Notes: generated from the letters alone by a model not told the origin. Positions 1 to 5,680 are shown, counted from the first letter of the stretch. The stretch is 7,438 nucleotides of DNA from Thermohalobaculum sp038528605 (GCA_038528605.1 JBCBEP010000147.1:1-7438); one strand, 5' to 3'. Translations and numbers: made by a program.

Positions 1-1
1 G

Positions 2-1225
2 CCGCAGCCCTTCCAGATCCTCAAGATGGACCGCCGCCGCGGCAACATCGTCGTCTCCCGCCGCGCCGTGCTCGAAGAGAGCCGCGCCGAGCAGCGGGCC
101 GAGATCGTCGCCCGCCTCAAGGAAGGCGACATCGTCGACGGTGTGGTCAAGAACGTCACCGATTACGGTGCCTTCGTGGACCTCGGCGGCGTCGACGGCC
201 TCCTGCACGTGACCGACATGGCCTGGCGCCGTGTGAACCACCCGTCCGAGATCCTCACCATCGGCGAGACCATCAAGGTCCAGGTCATCAAGGTGAACAA
301 GGACACGCAGCGCATCTCGCTCGGTATGAAGCAGCTCATGGCCGATCCGTGGGAGAGCGTGGCGGCGAAGTACCCGAACGGCTCCAAATGGACCGGCCGT
401 GTCACCAACATCACCGACTACGGCGCCTTCGTGGAGCTCGAGCCGGGGGTCGAGGGTCTCGTCCACGTCTCCGAAATGAGCTGGACGAAGAAGAACGTCC
501 ATCCGGGCAAGATCGTCTCCACCTCCCAGGAGGTCGAGGTGATGGTGCTCGACGTGGACCAGGTGAAGCGCCGCGTCTCGCTCGGCCTGAAGCAGTGCAT
601 GGGCAACCCCTGGGACACCTTCGCCGAGCAGTTCCCGGCCGGCACGGAAGTCGAGGGCGAGGTCAAGAACATCACCGAGTTCGGCCTCTTCATCGGCCTC
701 GAGGGCGATATCGACGGCATGGTCCACCTCTCCGACATCTCCTGGGACCGCTCCGGCGAGGACGCGATCCAGGATTTCAAGAAGGGCGACATGGTCCGCG
801 CGGTCGTGCTCGACGTGGATACCGAGAAGGAGCGCATCTCGCTCGGCATCAAGCAGCTGGGCGGGGACCCGTTCGCGGAGGCCACCCAGGGCCTCAAGCG
901 CGGCGCGGTCGTCACCTGCACCGTGAGCGCCATCGAGGATGGCGGCATCGAGGTCGAGGTCGAGGGCATGAAGGCCTTCATCCGCCGCTCCGACCTCAGC
1001 CGCGACCGTGCCGAGCAGCGCCCCGAGCGTTTCTCGGTCGGTGACCGGATCGACGCGCGCATCACGGCGATCGACAAGGCGGCCCGCCGCCTCAACGTCT
1101 CGATCAAGGCTCGCGAGATCGCCGAGGAGAAGGAAGCCGTCGAGCAGTACGGCTCGTCCGACAGCGGCGCGTCGCTCGGCGACATCCTGGGCGCCGCCCT
1201 CAAGCAGCAGCAGGGCAACGACTGA
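2..1225 (+). CDS. rpsA: 30S ribosomal protein S1, 5'-truncated by the window edge
   Basis: S1 binds the 30S subunit and mRNA and helps unfold and place mRNAs at initiation. The reading frame is open from base 2, so the start codon lies upstream; 407 residues are visible of a protein that in alphaproteobacteria is usually about 560-570 long. Four S1 (OB-fold) repeats can be seen at roughly visible residues 40-112, 125-199, 212-286 and 298-370. The first two carry the hallmark VTDYGAFV / ITDYGAFV, the third ITEFGLFI, and each of these three closes with an (I/V)SLGxKQ segment. These would be repeats 3-6; repeats 1-2 are outside. The last is the most divergent (VSAIEDGGIEVEVEG), as usual for S1. 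The C-terminus has the alphaproteobacterial SDSGASLGDILGAAL signature. The ATG at 26 is an internal methionine, because the frame continues upstream with family-typical PQPFQILK. A perfect hairpin follows the stop. Confidence 0.97.
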   Translation, partial: PQPFQILKMDRRRGNIVVSRRAVLEESRAEQRAEIVARLKEGDIVDGVVKNVTDYGAFVDLGGVDGLLHVTDMAWRRVNHPSEILTIGETIKVQVIKVNKDTQRISLGMKQLMADPWESVAAKYPNGSKWTGRVTNITDYGAFVELEPGVEGLVHVSEMSWTKKNVHPGKIVSTSQEVEVMVLDVDQVKRRVSLGLKQCMGNPWDTFAEQFPAGTEVEGEVKNITEFGLFIGLEGDIDGMVHLSDISWDRSGEDAIQDFKKGDMVRAVVLDVDTEKERISLGIKQLGGDPFAEATQGLKRGAVVTCTVSAIEDGGIEVEVEGMKAFIRRSDLSRDRAEQRPERFSVGDRIDARITAIDKAARRLNVSIKAREIAEEKEAVEQYGSSDSGASLGDILGAALKQQQGND

Positions 1226-1249
1226 TCCCTCTGCCACACTGCGAACATC

Positions 1250-1281
1250 GAAGGGCGCGGAGAGCGATCTCCGCGCCCTTC
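1250..1281 (+). terminator. Hairpin after rpsA, likely terminator or mRNA 3'-end stabiliser
   Basis: A perfect 14-bp inverted repeat (arms 1250-1263 and 1268-1281, beginning GAAGGGCGCGG) has a GCGA loop, which fits the stable GNRA tetraloop class. It starts 24 bases after the rpsA stop. No T-run follows, only the CTTCT at the end of the arm, so it is either a non-canonical intrinsic terminator or a structure protecting the abundant rpsA mRNA from 3' decay. Confidence 0.75.
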
Positions 1282-1467
1282 TGACTCCAACCATGCCTTA
1301 CAATCTCAGCGGAGGGCGCCAGCGTGGTTCGGTTTGATGTCCGAAGGGTCCACGCAGCCACCCCTTCCATCGTTGCAGATCACCGGCGCAGTTCGTCGCG
1401 GAATGTGCGCATTCCGGTCCGTCGCGCTTTGCGGTAGAGAGCGCTCGGAACGCGGAGGGAGCGAATA

Positions 1468-2412
1468 ATGGCGGCAACAGCGGATTTGATCATCGAGCGG
1501 CGGCAGATGCGGCGGCGGCTGGCGCTTTGGCGCATCCTCGCAATCGTCGCGGTAGTAGGCGCCATTGTGGTCGGCATCGCGAGCATCCGCGGCACCTCGA
1601 GCAGCGGGCCGACCTCCAGCGACAACATCGCCCGCATCAAGATAGACGGGATCATCTCCTCCGATTTCGACCGGGACGAGGAGCTCGCGAAGATCGCGGA
1701 GGATAAGGCGGTCAAGGCGCTGATCGTACGCATCAACAGCCCCGGCGGCACGATTGCAGGCAGCGAGGCGCTTTACGAAGGGCTGCGCGCGGTGGGGGAG
1801 AAGAAGCCGGTGGTTGCCGTCATGGTCGAAGCCGCGGCCTCAGGCGGCTACATCACCGCCCTTGCGGCGGACCATATCGTGGCGCTCGGCAACACGCTTA
1901 CCGGCTCCATCGGCGTCGTAGCGGAAGCGCCGAATATCGCCCGGCTGCTCGAGGAGAACGGCGTCGACGTCTTCAAGGTGAAGTCGACCCCGCTGAAGGC
2001 CGAGCCCGGCTTCCTGACCGAGCCTGCCGAGGGCGCCGTGGCCGCACAGCAGATCCTCATCGACGATACGTTTGGCTGGTTCCGCGGGCTTGTGGCGGAG
2101 CGTCGGGGTCTCGGCGAGCCTGCGCTCGCTGAGGTGGCCGACGGCCGCGCCTTTACCGGCCGGATGGCGCTCGAGCTTGGCCTCATCGACGCGCTGGGCG
2201 ACGAGGAAACCGCGAAGGCCTGGCTTGCCGCCGAGCACGAAATTCCCGCCGATACCAAGGTGGTCGACCGGGATTGGCGAAAGCCGGACCCGTCGCTGCT
2301 GCTCCGGCTGATCGAAGGCAGCGCCATTGAGCTTGGCCTCTACGCTCCCGACTGGCGGGATGTGGCTCCGCGCCTCGGTCCCGGCCCGAAACTGTATGCC
2401 ATCATGTACTGA
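1468..2412 (+). CDS. sppA: Signal peptide peptidase SppA, short 36K-type S49 serine peptidase
   Basis: A membrane-anchored peptidase of family S49 that degrades cleaved signal peptides and other membrane-embedded fragments. The product is 314 residues, the single-domain form as opposed to the roughly twice as long two-domain E. coli enzyme. Residues 1-20 are Arg-rich, then one transmembrane segment spans about 21-40, placing the catalytic domain on the periplasmic side. The oxyanion-region motif RINSPGG is at 88-94. The catalytic serine is most likely S125 in AASGGY, and the general-base lysine K172 in FKVKSTP, from the known Ser/Lys dyad of the family. The conserved GRAFTGRMALELGLIDALG block covers 226-244. 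The ATG is supported by GGAGGG at 1454-1459. A 242-bp gap and the rpsA hairpin separate it from rpsA, so it probably has its own promoter, though I could not identify one. A small 7-bp hairpin (1399-1416) lies in the leader. Confidence 0.93.
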   Translation: MAATADLIIERRQMRRRLALWRILAIVAVVGAIVVGIASIRGTSSSGPTSSDNIARIKIDGIISSDFDRDEELAKIAEDKAVKALIVRINSPGGTIAGSEALYEGLRAVGEKKPVVAVMVEAAASGGYITALAADHIVALGNTLTGSIGVVAEAPNIARLLEENGVDVFKVKSTPLKAEPGFLTEPAEGAVAAQQILIDDTFGWFRGLVAERRGLGEPALAEVADGRAFTGRMALELGLIDALGDEETAKAWLAAEHEIPADTKVVDRDWRKPDPSLLLRLIEGSAIELGLYAPDWRDVAPRLGPGPKLYAIMY

Positions 2413-2416
2413 TTTC

Positions 2417-2465
2417 CTGCGGGGGCGCCTTGACGCACCAGTCGCCCCTGCGGAACATTATTTTT
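2417..2465 (+). terminator. Rho-independent terminator of sppA
   Basis: Starting five bases after the sppA stop, 2417-2427 (core GCGGGGGCG) pairs with 2443-2453 (core CGCCCCTGC), with two G-U pairs and a 15-base loop. A T-rich tract TTATTTTT (2458-2465) follows shortly after the stem. The GC-rich stem plus T tract makes this the best intrinsic terminator in the window. Confidence 0.65.
2430..2461 (+). promoter_or_regulatory. Candidate sigma-70-type promoter for ihfB
   Basis: TTGACG (2430-2435) matches the -35 consensus at five of six positions. The possible -10 elements are weak: GAACAT at 17-bp spacing (2453-2458) or CATTAT at 20-bp spacing (2456-2461). It lies about 45-75 bases before the ihfB start. 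The -35 falls inside the loop of the sppA terminator hairpin. This is inference only, because TTGAC is a common pentamer. Confidence 0.3.
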
Positions 2466-2506
2466 CAGTCGCATAAACAAAGCAACGAGCGACAGGGAGG
2501 TCTACC

Positions 2507-2794
2507 ATGATCAAGTCAGAGCTTATCCAGAAGATCGCCGAGGAAAATCCGCATCTCTACCAGCGCGACGTCGAGAAGATCGTCTCGACCGTCTTTGAAG
2601 AGATCACCTCTGCCCTCGCCCGGGGCGACCGCGTGGAACTGCGCGGCTTCGGCGCCTTTTCCGTGAAGGTCCGCGACGCCCGCACGGGCCGCAACCCGCG
2701 TACCGGCGAGGCCGTGCCGGTTCCCGAGAAGAAAGTGCCGTTCTTCAAGGCTGGCAAGGACATGCGCGAGCGTATGAACAACGGCGCCGCTTGA
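2507..2794 (+). CDS. ihfB: Integration host factor subunit beta
   Basis: IHF-beta pairs with IHF-alpha (encoded elsewhere) to form a nucleoid protein that bends DNA sharply at specific sites and supports recombination, replication and sigma-54 promoter architecture. The 95-residue product has the normal length for the family. The N-terminal dimerisation helices (MIKSELIQKIAEENP, residues 1-15, onward) are followed by the RGFGAF turn (46-51) and the DNA-binding beta-arm RTGRNPRTGE (59-68), with P64 as the residue expected to intercalate between base pairs. The order KSEL... and RTGRNP... fits the beta subunit better than alpha or HU. GGGAGG at 2495-2500, six bases before the ATG, fixes the start. 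It sits close to rpsA as in many proteobacteria, here with sppA in between. Confidence 0.95.
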   Translation: MIKSELIQKIAEENPHLYQRDVEKIVSTVFEEITSALARGDRVELRGFGAFSVKVRDARTGRNPRTGEAVPVPEKKVPFFKAGKDMRERMNNGAA

Positions 2795-2801
2795 GCCTAC
2801 A

Positions 2802-2823
2802 GGGCGCCGCCCACCCGGCGCCC
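2802..2823 (+). terminator. GC-rich hairpin after ihfB, possible terminator
   Basis: GGGCGCCG (2802-2809) pairs perfectly with CGGCGCCC (2816-2823) around a six-base loop, seven bases after the ihfB stop. The downstream tail is C/T-rich (CTCTCCCC) with no T-run, so termination is plausible but not certain. Confidence 0.5.
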
Positions 2824-2851
2824 CTCTCCCCGAGCGTTCATACGCGTTACC

Positions 2852-2880
2852 AGCCGGTAGACATGCCGGCTCAACCGGCT
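2852..2880 (+). other. Short inverted repeat with two alternative partners
   Basis: AGCCGG (2852-2857) can pair with either of two CCGGCT copies, at 2866-2871 or 2875-2880, which are direct repeats three bases apart. It lies in the 172-base gap between ihfB and the LapA-domain gene. The arms are short and GC-rich, so coincidence is possible. Confidence 0.25.
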
Positions 2881-2966
2881 ACACAGAGGCAGGGATAGTC
2901 AGCAGTCGCCGGGAGCGCTCGGCGGTGCAGTGAGCGCCGGGCTGGCTCGGCGGGGAGAGGACAGCC

Positions 2967-3329
2967 ATGTTTATCCTGCGCATCATCAAGATTGCCGTGC
3001 TCTTGACCATCTGCGTGGTCCTCGTCGTCGTCGGCGTGGCGAACATGCAGTTCGTGCCGTTGCGCCTTGTTCCGGAGGGGATGTCCATCCCCGAGGCGGG
3101 CGCCACGTCCGATCCGCTGGTCTCGCTGCCGCTCTCGGTGGTGATCCTCGCCGCGATGCTCGTGGGCTTCGTGATCGGCGAGATCTTCGAGTGGATGCGC
3201 GAAGGCAAGCACCGGCGCGAGCGCGACAACCGCGGCCGCGAGATCCAGGCGCTGCGGGCGGAGAACGCGCGCCTCAAGTCGAAACTCTCCGACCCCAAGG
3301 AAGACCTGCCACGGATCGCTGCGCAGTAG
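2967..3329 (+). CDS. LapA-domain (DUF1049) inner-membrane protein
   Basis: A 120-residue membrane protein of the lipopolysaccharide assembly protein A family. In E. coli, LapA works with LapB in controlling LPS synthesis through LpxC turnover; whether this alphaproteobacterial homologue does the same is not known from sequence. Two hydrophobic spans are seen (about 5-25 and 52-72), joined by a loop with the family-typical N-x-x-x-V (NMQFVPLRLVP, 26-36). After TM2 come a basic stretch (KHRRERDNRGRE, 81-92) and a Leu-containing heptad pattern (about 92-107) consistent with a short cytoplasmic coiled coil. The start is supported by purine-rich GGGGAGAGGA just upstream. Position between ihfB and trpF is a recurrent alphaproteobacterial arrangement. 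No lapB-like TPR gene is present in the window. Confidence 0.85.
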   Translation: MFILRIIKIAVLLTICVVLVVVGVANMQFVPLRLVPEGMSIPEAGATSDPLVSLPLSVVILAAMLVGFVIGEIFEWMREGKHRRERDNRGREIQALRAENARLKSKLSDPKEDLPRIAAQ

Positions 3330-3357
3330 GCGCGGCGGCACCTCTCGGGCGCGCCCC

Positions 3358-3386
3358 TTGACCGCTTGCCATCCTCTGCCCTAGCG
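3358..3386 (+). promoter_or_regulatory. Candidate promoter for trpF
   Basis: TTGACC (3358-3363) resembles a -35 box (five of six). At 17-bp spacing the -10 position reads CTAGCG, a poor match. It would place transcription start roughly 15-20 bases before the trpF ATG. Weak support. Confidence 0.25.
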
Positions 3387-3392
3387 GGGCAG
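3376..3392 (+). other. Small hairpin just before trpF
   Basis: CTGCCC (3376-3381) pairs perfectly with GGGCAG (3387-3392) around a five-base loop, ending 17 bases before the trpF ATG. It overlaps the proposed -10 region, so it may be a dyad in DNA or, if transcription starts upstream, a leader hairpin. No clear Shine-Dalgarno sequence precedes trpF, so its role is open. Confidence 0.3.
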
Positions 3393-3409
3393 CGAAGCGT
3401 GACGCGAGC

Positions 3410-4114
3410 ATGACCGCCATGAGCCTGCCGGACCCTACATTGCCGCCCGATCTCGGCAGCCCAAAGAAGGCGCCGGGCGCGCCTGTGCACGTCAAGATCT
3501 GCGGGCTCAGGGATGCGGCGGGGGTGGAAGCCGCTGCGGCGGCGGGCGCTGCCTATGTGGGCTTTGTTTTCTTCCCGCCATCGCCTCGCGCGCTTACCCC
3601 GGCGCAAGCGCGCGACGCGGCGCTCGCCGCACCGCCCGGCGTGGTGAAGGTCGGCCTCTTCGTCGATCCGGATGACGCGCTTCTGGACGCGGTGCTCGAA
3701 GGTGTGCCGCTCGACATGCTTCAGCTCCACGGATCTGAGACGCCGTCACGAGTTGGAGAGGTGCAAGCGCGTTACGGGCTGCCGGTCATGAAGGCGATCG
3801 GCGTTCGCGAGGCGGCGGATCTGGAAGCGATCGATGCCTACTCACATGCGGCTGACCAGCTTCTGATCGATGCTAAGGCGCCGAAGGGCTCGGCCATTCC
3901 CGGGGGGAACGGGCTGGCCTTCGACTGGTCGCTGATCGCCGGGCGGCGCATGCCGATCCCGTGGATGCTGGCAGGCGGCCTGACGCCGGAGAACGCCGCA
4001 GAAGCAGTGGCCCGGACGGGCGCGCGCCAGCTTGATGTCTCGAGCGGCCTCGAGAGCGCGCCGGGGGTGAAGGACCCCGAGCGAATGCGCGCCTTTCTCT
4101 CGGCGTTGCGCTGA
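3410..4114 (+). CDS. trpF: Phosphoribosylanthranilate isomerase
   Basis: This enzyme catalyses the Amadori rearrangement of N-(5'-phosphoribosyl)anthranilate to CdRP, the third step of tryptophan synthesis (EC 5.3.1.24), on a monofunctional TIM barrel. The first strand motif VKICGL carries the catalytic cysteine C31; the catalytic aspartate is D154 in LLIDAK. FPPSPR (55-60) supplies a substrate-contacting arginine, and AGGLTPENAAEA (188-199) with LDVSSGLE (208-215) forms the phosphate-binding end of the barrel. At 234 residues it is longer than the usual 205-220 because about 25 Pro/Ala-rich residues precede the core. The ATG at 3410 has no strong Shine-Dalgarno sequence. ATG 3419 or GTG 3485 (which would begin right at the barrel, with AAGAAGG some 12 bases upstream) are alternatives. 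Its stop overlaps the next gene's start. Confidence 0.95.
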   Translation: MTAMSLPDPTLPPDLGSPKKAPGAPVHVKICGLRDAAGVEAAAAAGAAYVGFVFFPPSPRALTPAQARDAALAAPPGVVKVGLFVDPDDALLDAVLEGVPLDMLQLHGSETPSRVGEVQARYGLPVMKAIGVREAADLEAIDAYSHAADQLLIDAKAPKGSAIPGGNGLAFDWSLIAGRRMPIPWMLAGGLTPENAAEAVARTGARQLDVSSGLESAPGVKDPERMRAFLSALR

Positions 4115-4557
4115 TGAGAATTCGCGAGGCGGTGGCGGCGGATGTGCCCGCAATCGTCGCCCTCCTCGCCGACGACGCGCTGGGGCAGACACGGGAAGCA
4201 CCCGGGGACCCAGCCTACGCGGCCGCCTTCGAGGCGATGACCCGGCAGGACGGCAATACCTATCTGGTGGCCTCGGCAGCGGATGGCGGGCTCCTGGGGT
4301 GTCTGCAGCTCACGGTGATCCATGGCCTCTCCCGGCGCGGGATGGCGCGGGCACAGATCGAGAGCGTGCGGATCGCCGCGGCGGCACGCGGCAGCGGGCT
4401 CGGCCGCGCGCTGATGGAGGCGGCCATCGAGCGCGCCCGCGCGGCCGGCTGCGGTCTCGTTCAGCTCACCACCGACAAAACGCGGGACGATGCCCGCCGC
4501 TTCTATGAAGCATTGGGCTTCGAGGCGACGCATGAGGGCATGAAACGGGCCCTCTGA
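4114..4557 (+). CDS. GNAT-family N-acetyltransferase, substrate unknown
   Basis: A 147-residue single-domain GCN5-related acetyltransferase that would move an acetyl group from acetyl-CoA to an amine or protein N-terminus. The acetyl-CoA pyrophosphate loop is RGSGLG (92-97), fitting the R/Q-x-x-G-x-G/A signature and preceded by the beta-4 strand IESVRI (82-87). The late motif DDARRFYEALGF (125-136) is the typical alpha-4/beta-7 segment with its conserved tyrosine Y131. The start is fixed by the TGATG junction: the ATG shares its A with the trpF stop and has no Shine-Dalgarno sequence of its own, so translation is probably coupled to trpF. Nothing in the sequence identifies the acceptor. The coupling suggests co-expression with trpF, not necessarily a role in tryptophan synthesis. 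Confidence 0.88.
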   Translation: MRIREAVAADVPAIVALLADDALGQTREAPGDPAYAAAFEAMTRQDGNTYLVASAADGGLLGCLQLTVIHGLSRRGMARAQIESVRIAAAARGSGLGRALMEAAIERARAAGCGLVQLTTDKTRDDARRFYEALGFEATHEGMKRAL

Positions 4558-4608
4558 ACCGCCTCCCATCGCCCGCGCCCACCCACGTCAGCATAGACTG
4601 CGGGGCAT

Positions 4609-4623
4609 GAACAATAAGCGAAC
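4609..4623. promoter_or_regulatory. LexA (SOS) box-like site of the alphaproteobacterial type
   Basis: The 15-mer GAACAATAAGCGAAC is an exact GAAC-N7-GAAC direct repeat (GTTC-N7-GTTC on the minus strand), the established LexA operator pattern of Rhodobacter, rhizobia and Caulobacter. The repeat extends by one base (GAACA-N6-GAACA). It lies in the 135-bp gap between the convergent GNAT and yqjE-like genes, so no obvious target promoter is present. By base frequencies alone about 0.2 such matches are expected in a window this size, so chance is not excluded. Confidence 0.45.
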
Positions 4624-4692
4624 ATTCTCCTTTCGTCGATGCTGGTCGCTGCGCTCCGCATCGCGTTCTTGGCGGGCACAAGGAGCGCTTCG

Positions 4693-5094
4693 TCAGCGGT
4701 TGCGCGCGGCCACGATGCCCGCAACGAGAGCCGCCAGTGTCAGAACCTGGCTGTTGCGCCCGAAATCCGCGGCGAGCGCGCCCAGCATCTCCTCGGCGGC
4801 GTGGGGCGGCACCATCGGCCGGCGAGGCTCGCGATAGGCGACCATCACGGCGACCAGCAAGCCGATGGCGACCGTGAGCCAGGCGATGCCGACGATGAGG
4901 GCCGCCATGCCGTAGCCGAGCGCCGGGCCGAGCCCCGCGATGAAGGCAACGGAGAAGAAGACTAGTGCACCGCCGGCGAGGATACCCGCTGCGATCTTCA
5001 GACCCATGCGCTTCATCTGCTGCTCAGCCCGCGCCCGCGCGCCAGCCTCAACCTGGCCCGCCAGATCGGCCGCCACGCCCAGCGTGCGGATCAT
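4693..5094 (-). CDS. YqjE-like membrane protein (Phage_holin_3_6 family, not a phage gene)
   Basis: A 133-residue inner-membrane protein of the family to which E. coli YqjE belongs, labelled 'holin superfamily III' by similarity but usually chromosomal. An amphipathic N-terminal stretch with QVEAGARARAEQQMKRM (14-30) leads into two transmembrane segments (about 34-54 and 60-86) joined by a very short turn, a topology normal for the family. A cytoplasmic-looking REPRRP patch follows (88-93), then a hydrophobic C-terminal stretch (VLTLAALVAGIVAA, 117-130) ending in RNR. The start is fixed by an ATGA overlap with the yqjD-like stop; the frame stays open far upstream only because it shadows that gene. 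Gene order yqjD-yqjE matches E. coli. The biochemical function is not established. Confidence 0.8.
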   Translation of the reverse strand: MIRTLGVAADLAGQVEAGARARAEQQMKRMGLKIAAGILAGGALVFFSVAFIAGLGPALGYGMAALIVGIAWLTVAIGLLVAVMVAYREPRRPMVPPHAAEEMLGALAADFGRNSQVLTLAALVAGIVAARNR

Positions 5095-5450
5095 CGCCGG
5101 GTCATCTGGCCGATGAGCCAGCCTGCCGCCGCTGCGATGCCGATGGCGGCGAGCGGGTTGCGCCGGATGGTTTCTTCGAACTCGCCGAAGACTTCCTCGC
5201 CTCTGGCGTAGGCGGCGCGGCCCTGTTCGCCAAGGCCGTCCCGCGCGGCATAGAATGCGGCGCGAGCTTCCTCGGAAAGCTCGGAAAGCTTCTCTTCGGC
5301 CTCGGCCCGCATGGCCGAAGCCTCTCCCCGCGCCTTCTGCCCGGCCATCTGGGCGAGGATGCGCAGGTCCTCGTTCACCGCGTCGAGCTGGGCCTGCAGC
5401 TCCTTCATGGTGAGCTGCGGGCCGCTGTTCTTGGATGTCGACTTGTCCAT
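5091..5450 (-). CDS. ElaB/YqjD (DUF883) family ribosome-associated membrane-anchor protein
   Basis: A 119-residue tail-anchored protein. In E. coli, YqjD and its paralogues ElaB and YgaM are stationary-phase inner-membrane proteins that bind ribosomes through the N-terminal part. Here residues 1-12 are polar, about 16-95 are strongly helical and charged (KELQAQLDAVNEDLRILAQ, then EAEEKLSELSEEARAAF), and the C-terminus has the family hallmark RRNPLAAIGIAAAAGWLIG (97-115), one membrane span capped by TRR. The start at 5450 is preceded by GGGGGGA (5464-5458) seven bases upstream; the frame is open further upstream, but that part lacks family features. The stop overlaps the yqjE-like start as ATGA, so the two are translationally coupled. 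The pair is divergent from trpB. Confidence 0.85.
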   Translation of the reverse strand: MDKSTSKNSGPQLTMKELQAQLDAVNEDLRILAQMAGQKARGEASAMRAEAEEKLSELSEEARAAFYAARDGLGEQGRAAYARGEEVFGEFEETIRRNPLAAIGIAAAAGWLIGQMTRR

Positions 5451-5505
5451 CGGGTGGTCCCCCCGGATGCTGCTGCGATACCGCATAGAAGGTGCGGCAG
5501 GCGGA

Positions 5506-5534
5506 GGACGGTTCCAGCGGCAACTCAGCGTCAA
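5506..5534 (-). promoter_or_regulatory. Weak candidate promoter for the yqjDE-like unit
   Basis: On the minus strand TTGACG (5534-5529) resembles a -35 box. At 17-bp spacing the -10 position reads CCGTCC (5511-5506), which does not match consensus, so a different sigma factor or a different site is possible. It lies about 55-85 bases before the yqjD-like start. No clear general-stress (GGAAC-N16/17-CGTT) element was found. Confidence 0.15.
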
Positions 5535-5611
5535 GGGTGCTGCAGGGTTGCCCGTCATGGCCGTGCACAAGGCGCCCGGGGTTCTGCCCCTCTCCCCTGC
5601 GACCACTCGGC

Positions 5612-5624
5612 AAAGGCGGCCTTT
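5612..5624. other. Perfect short dyad between divergent yqjD-like gene and trpB
   Basis: AAAGGCGGCCTTT is a 6-bp-arm palindrome around a single central base. It lies in the 230-bp divergent region, 57 bases before the trpB start, where an operator could act on trpB or both genes. No regulator can be named from the sequence. Confidence 0.3.
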
Positions 5625-5632
5625 ATCGACAA

Positions 5633-5660
5633 CGACCCGCCCTACCCGTAATCAGGGTCG
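5633..5660 (+). other. Possible hairpin in the trpB leader
   Basis: CGACCC (5633-5638) and GGGTCG (5655-5660) are perfect inverted arms around a 16-base loop, ending seven bases before the trpB Shine-Dalgarno sequence (GGGAGA, 5668-5673). No Trp-rich leader peptide is seen, so classical trp attenuation is not supported. Confidence 0.25.
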
Positions 5661-5680
5661 CAGATTCGGGAGAACGACCA

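Noticed and set aside
418..1290. 290-codon minus-strand open frame opposite rpsA
   Set aside because: Antisense shadow of a conserved ribosomal protein gene; composition is Ser/Arg-rich and unlike any family.
2917..2953. 9-bp direct repeat GCTCGGCGG at 2917 and 2945 before the LapA-domain gene
   Set aside because: Short and GC-only in a GC-rich background; readily explained by composition.
2879..3730. 283-codon minus-strand open frame across the LapA-domain gene and trpF
   Set aside because: Covers two recognised plus-strand genes and reads as Arg-rich noise.
4607..4965. Two short plus-strand frames (ATG 4607 and ATG 4639) downstream of the SOS-like site
   Set aside because: Neither has a Shine-Dalgarno sequence, and both run deep into the minus-strand yqjE-like gene with shadow-like composition. 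Kept only as a possibility within the SOS-box finding.
4693..5094. Prophage remnant suggested by the 'phage holin' family name
   Set aside because: The family is widespread in non-phage chromosomes as YqjE; no integrase, lysozyme, attachment repeats or other phage genes are nearby.
5095..5613. N-terminal 173-residue extension of the yqjE-like frame
   Set aside because: This part is the out-of-frame reading of the yqjD-like gene; the ATG at 5094 overlapping its stop gives a family-length protein.
5492..5680. 63-residue extension of trpB upstream of 5681
   Set aside because: No TrpB similarity there, and a good ribosome site lies right before the ATG at 5681.
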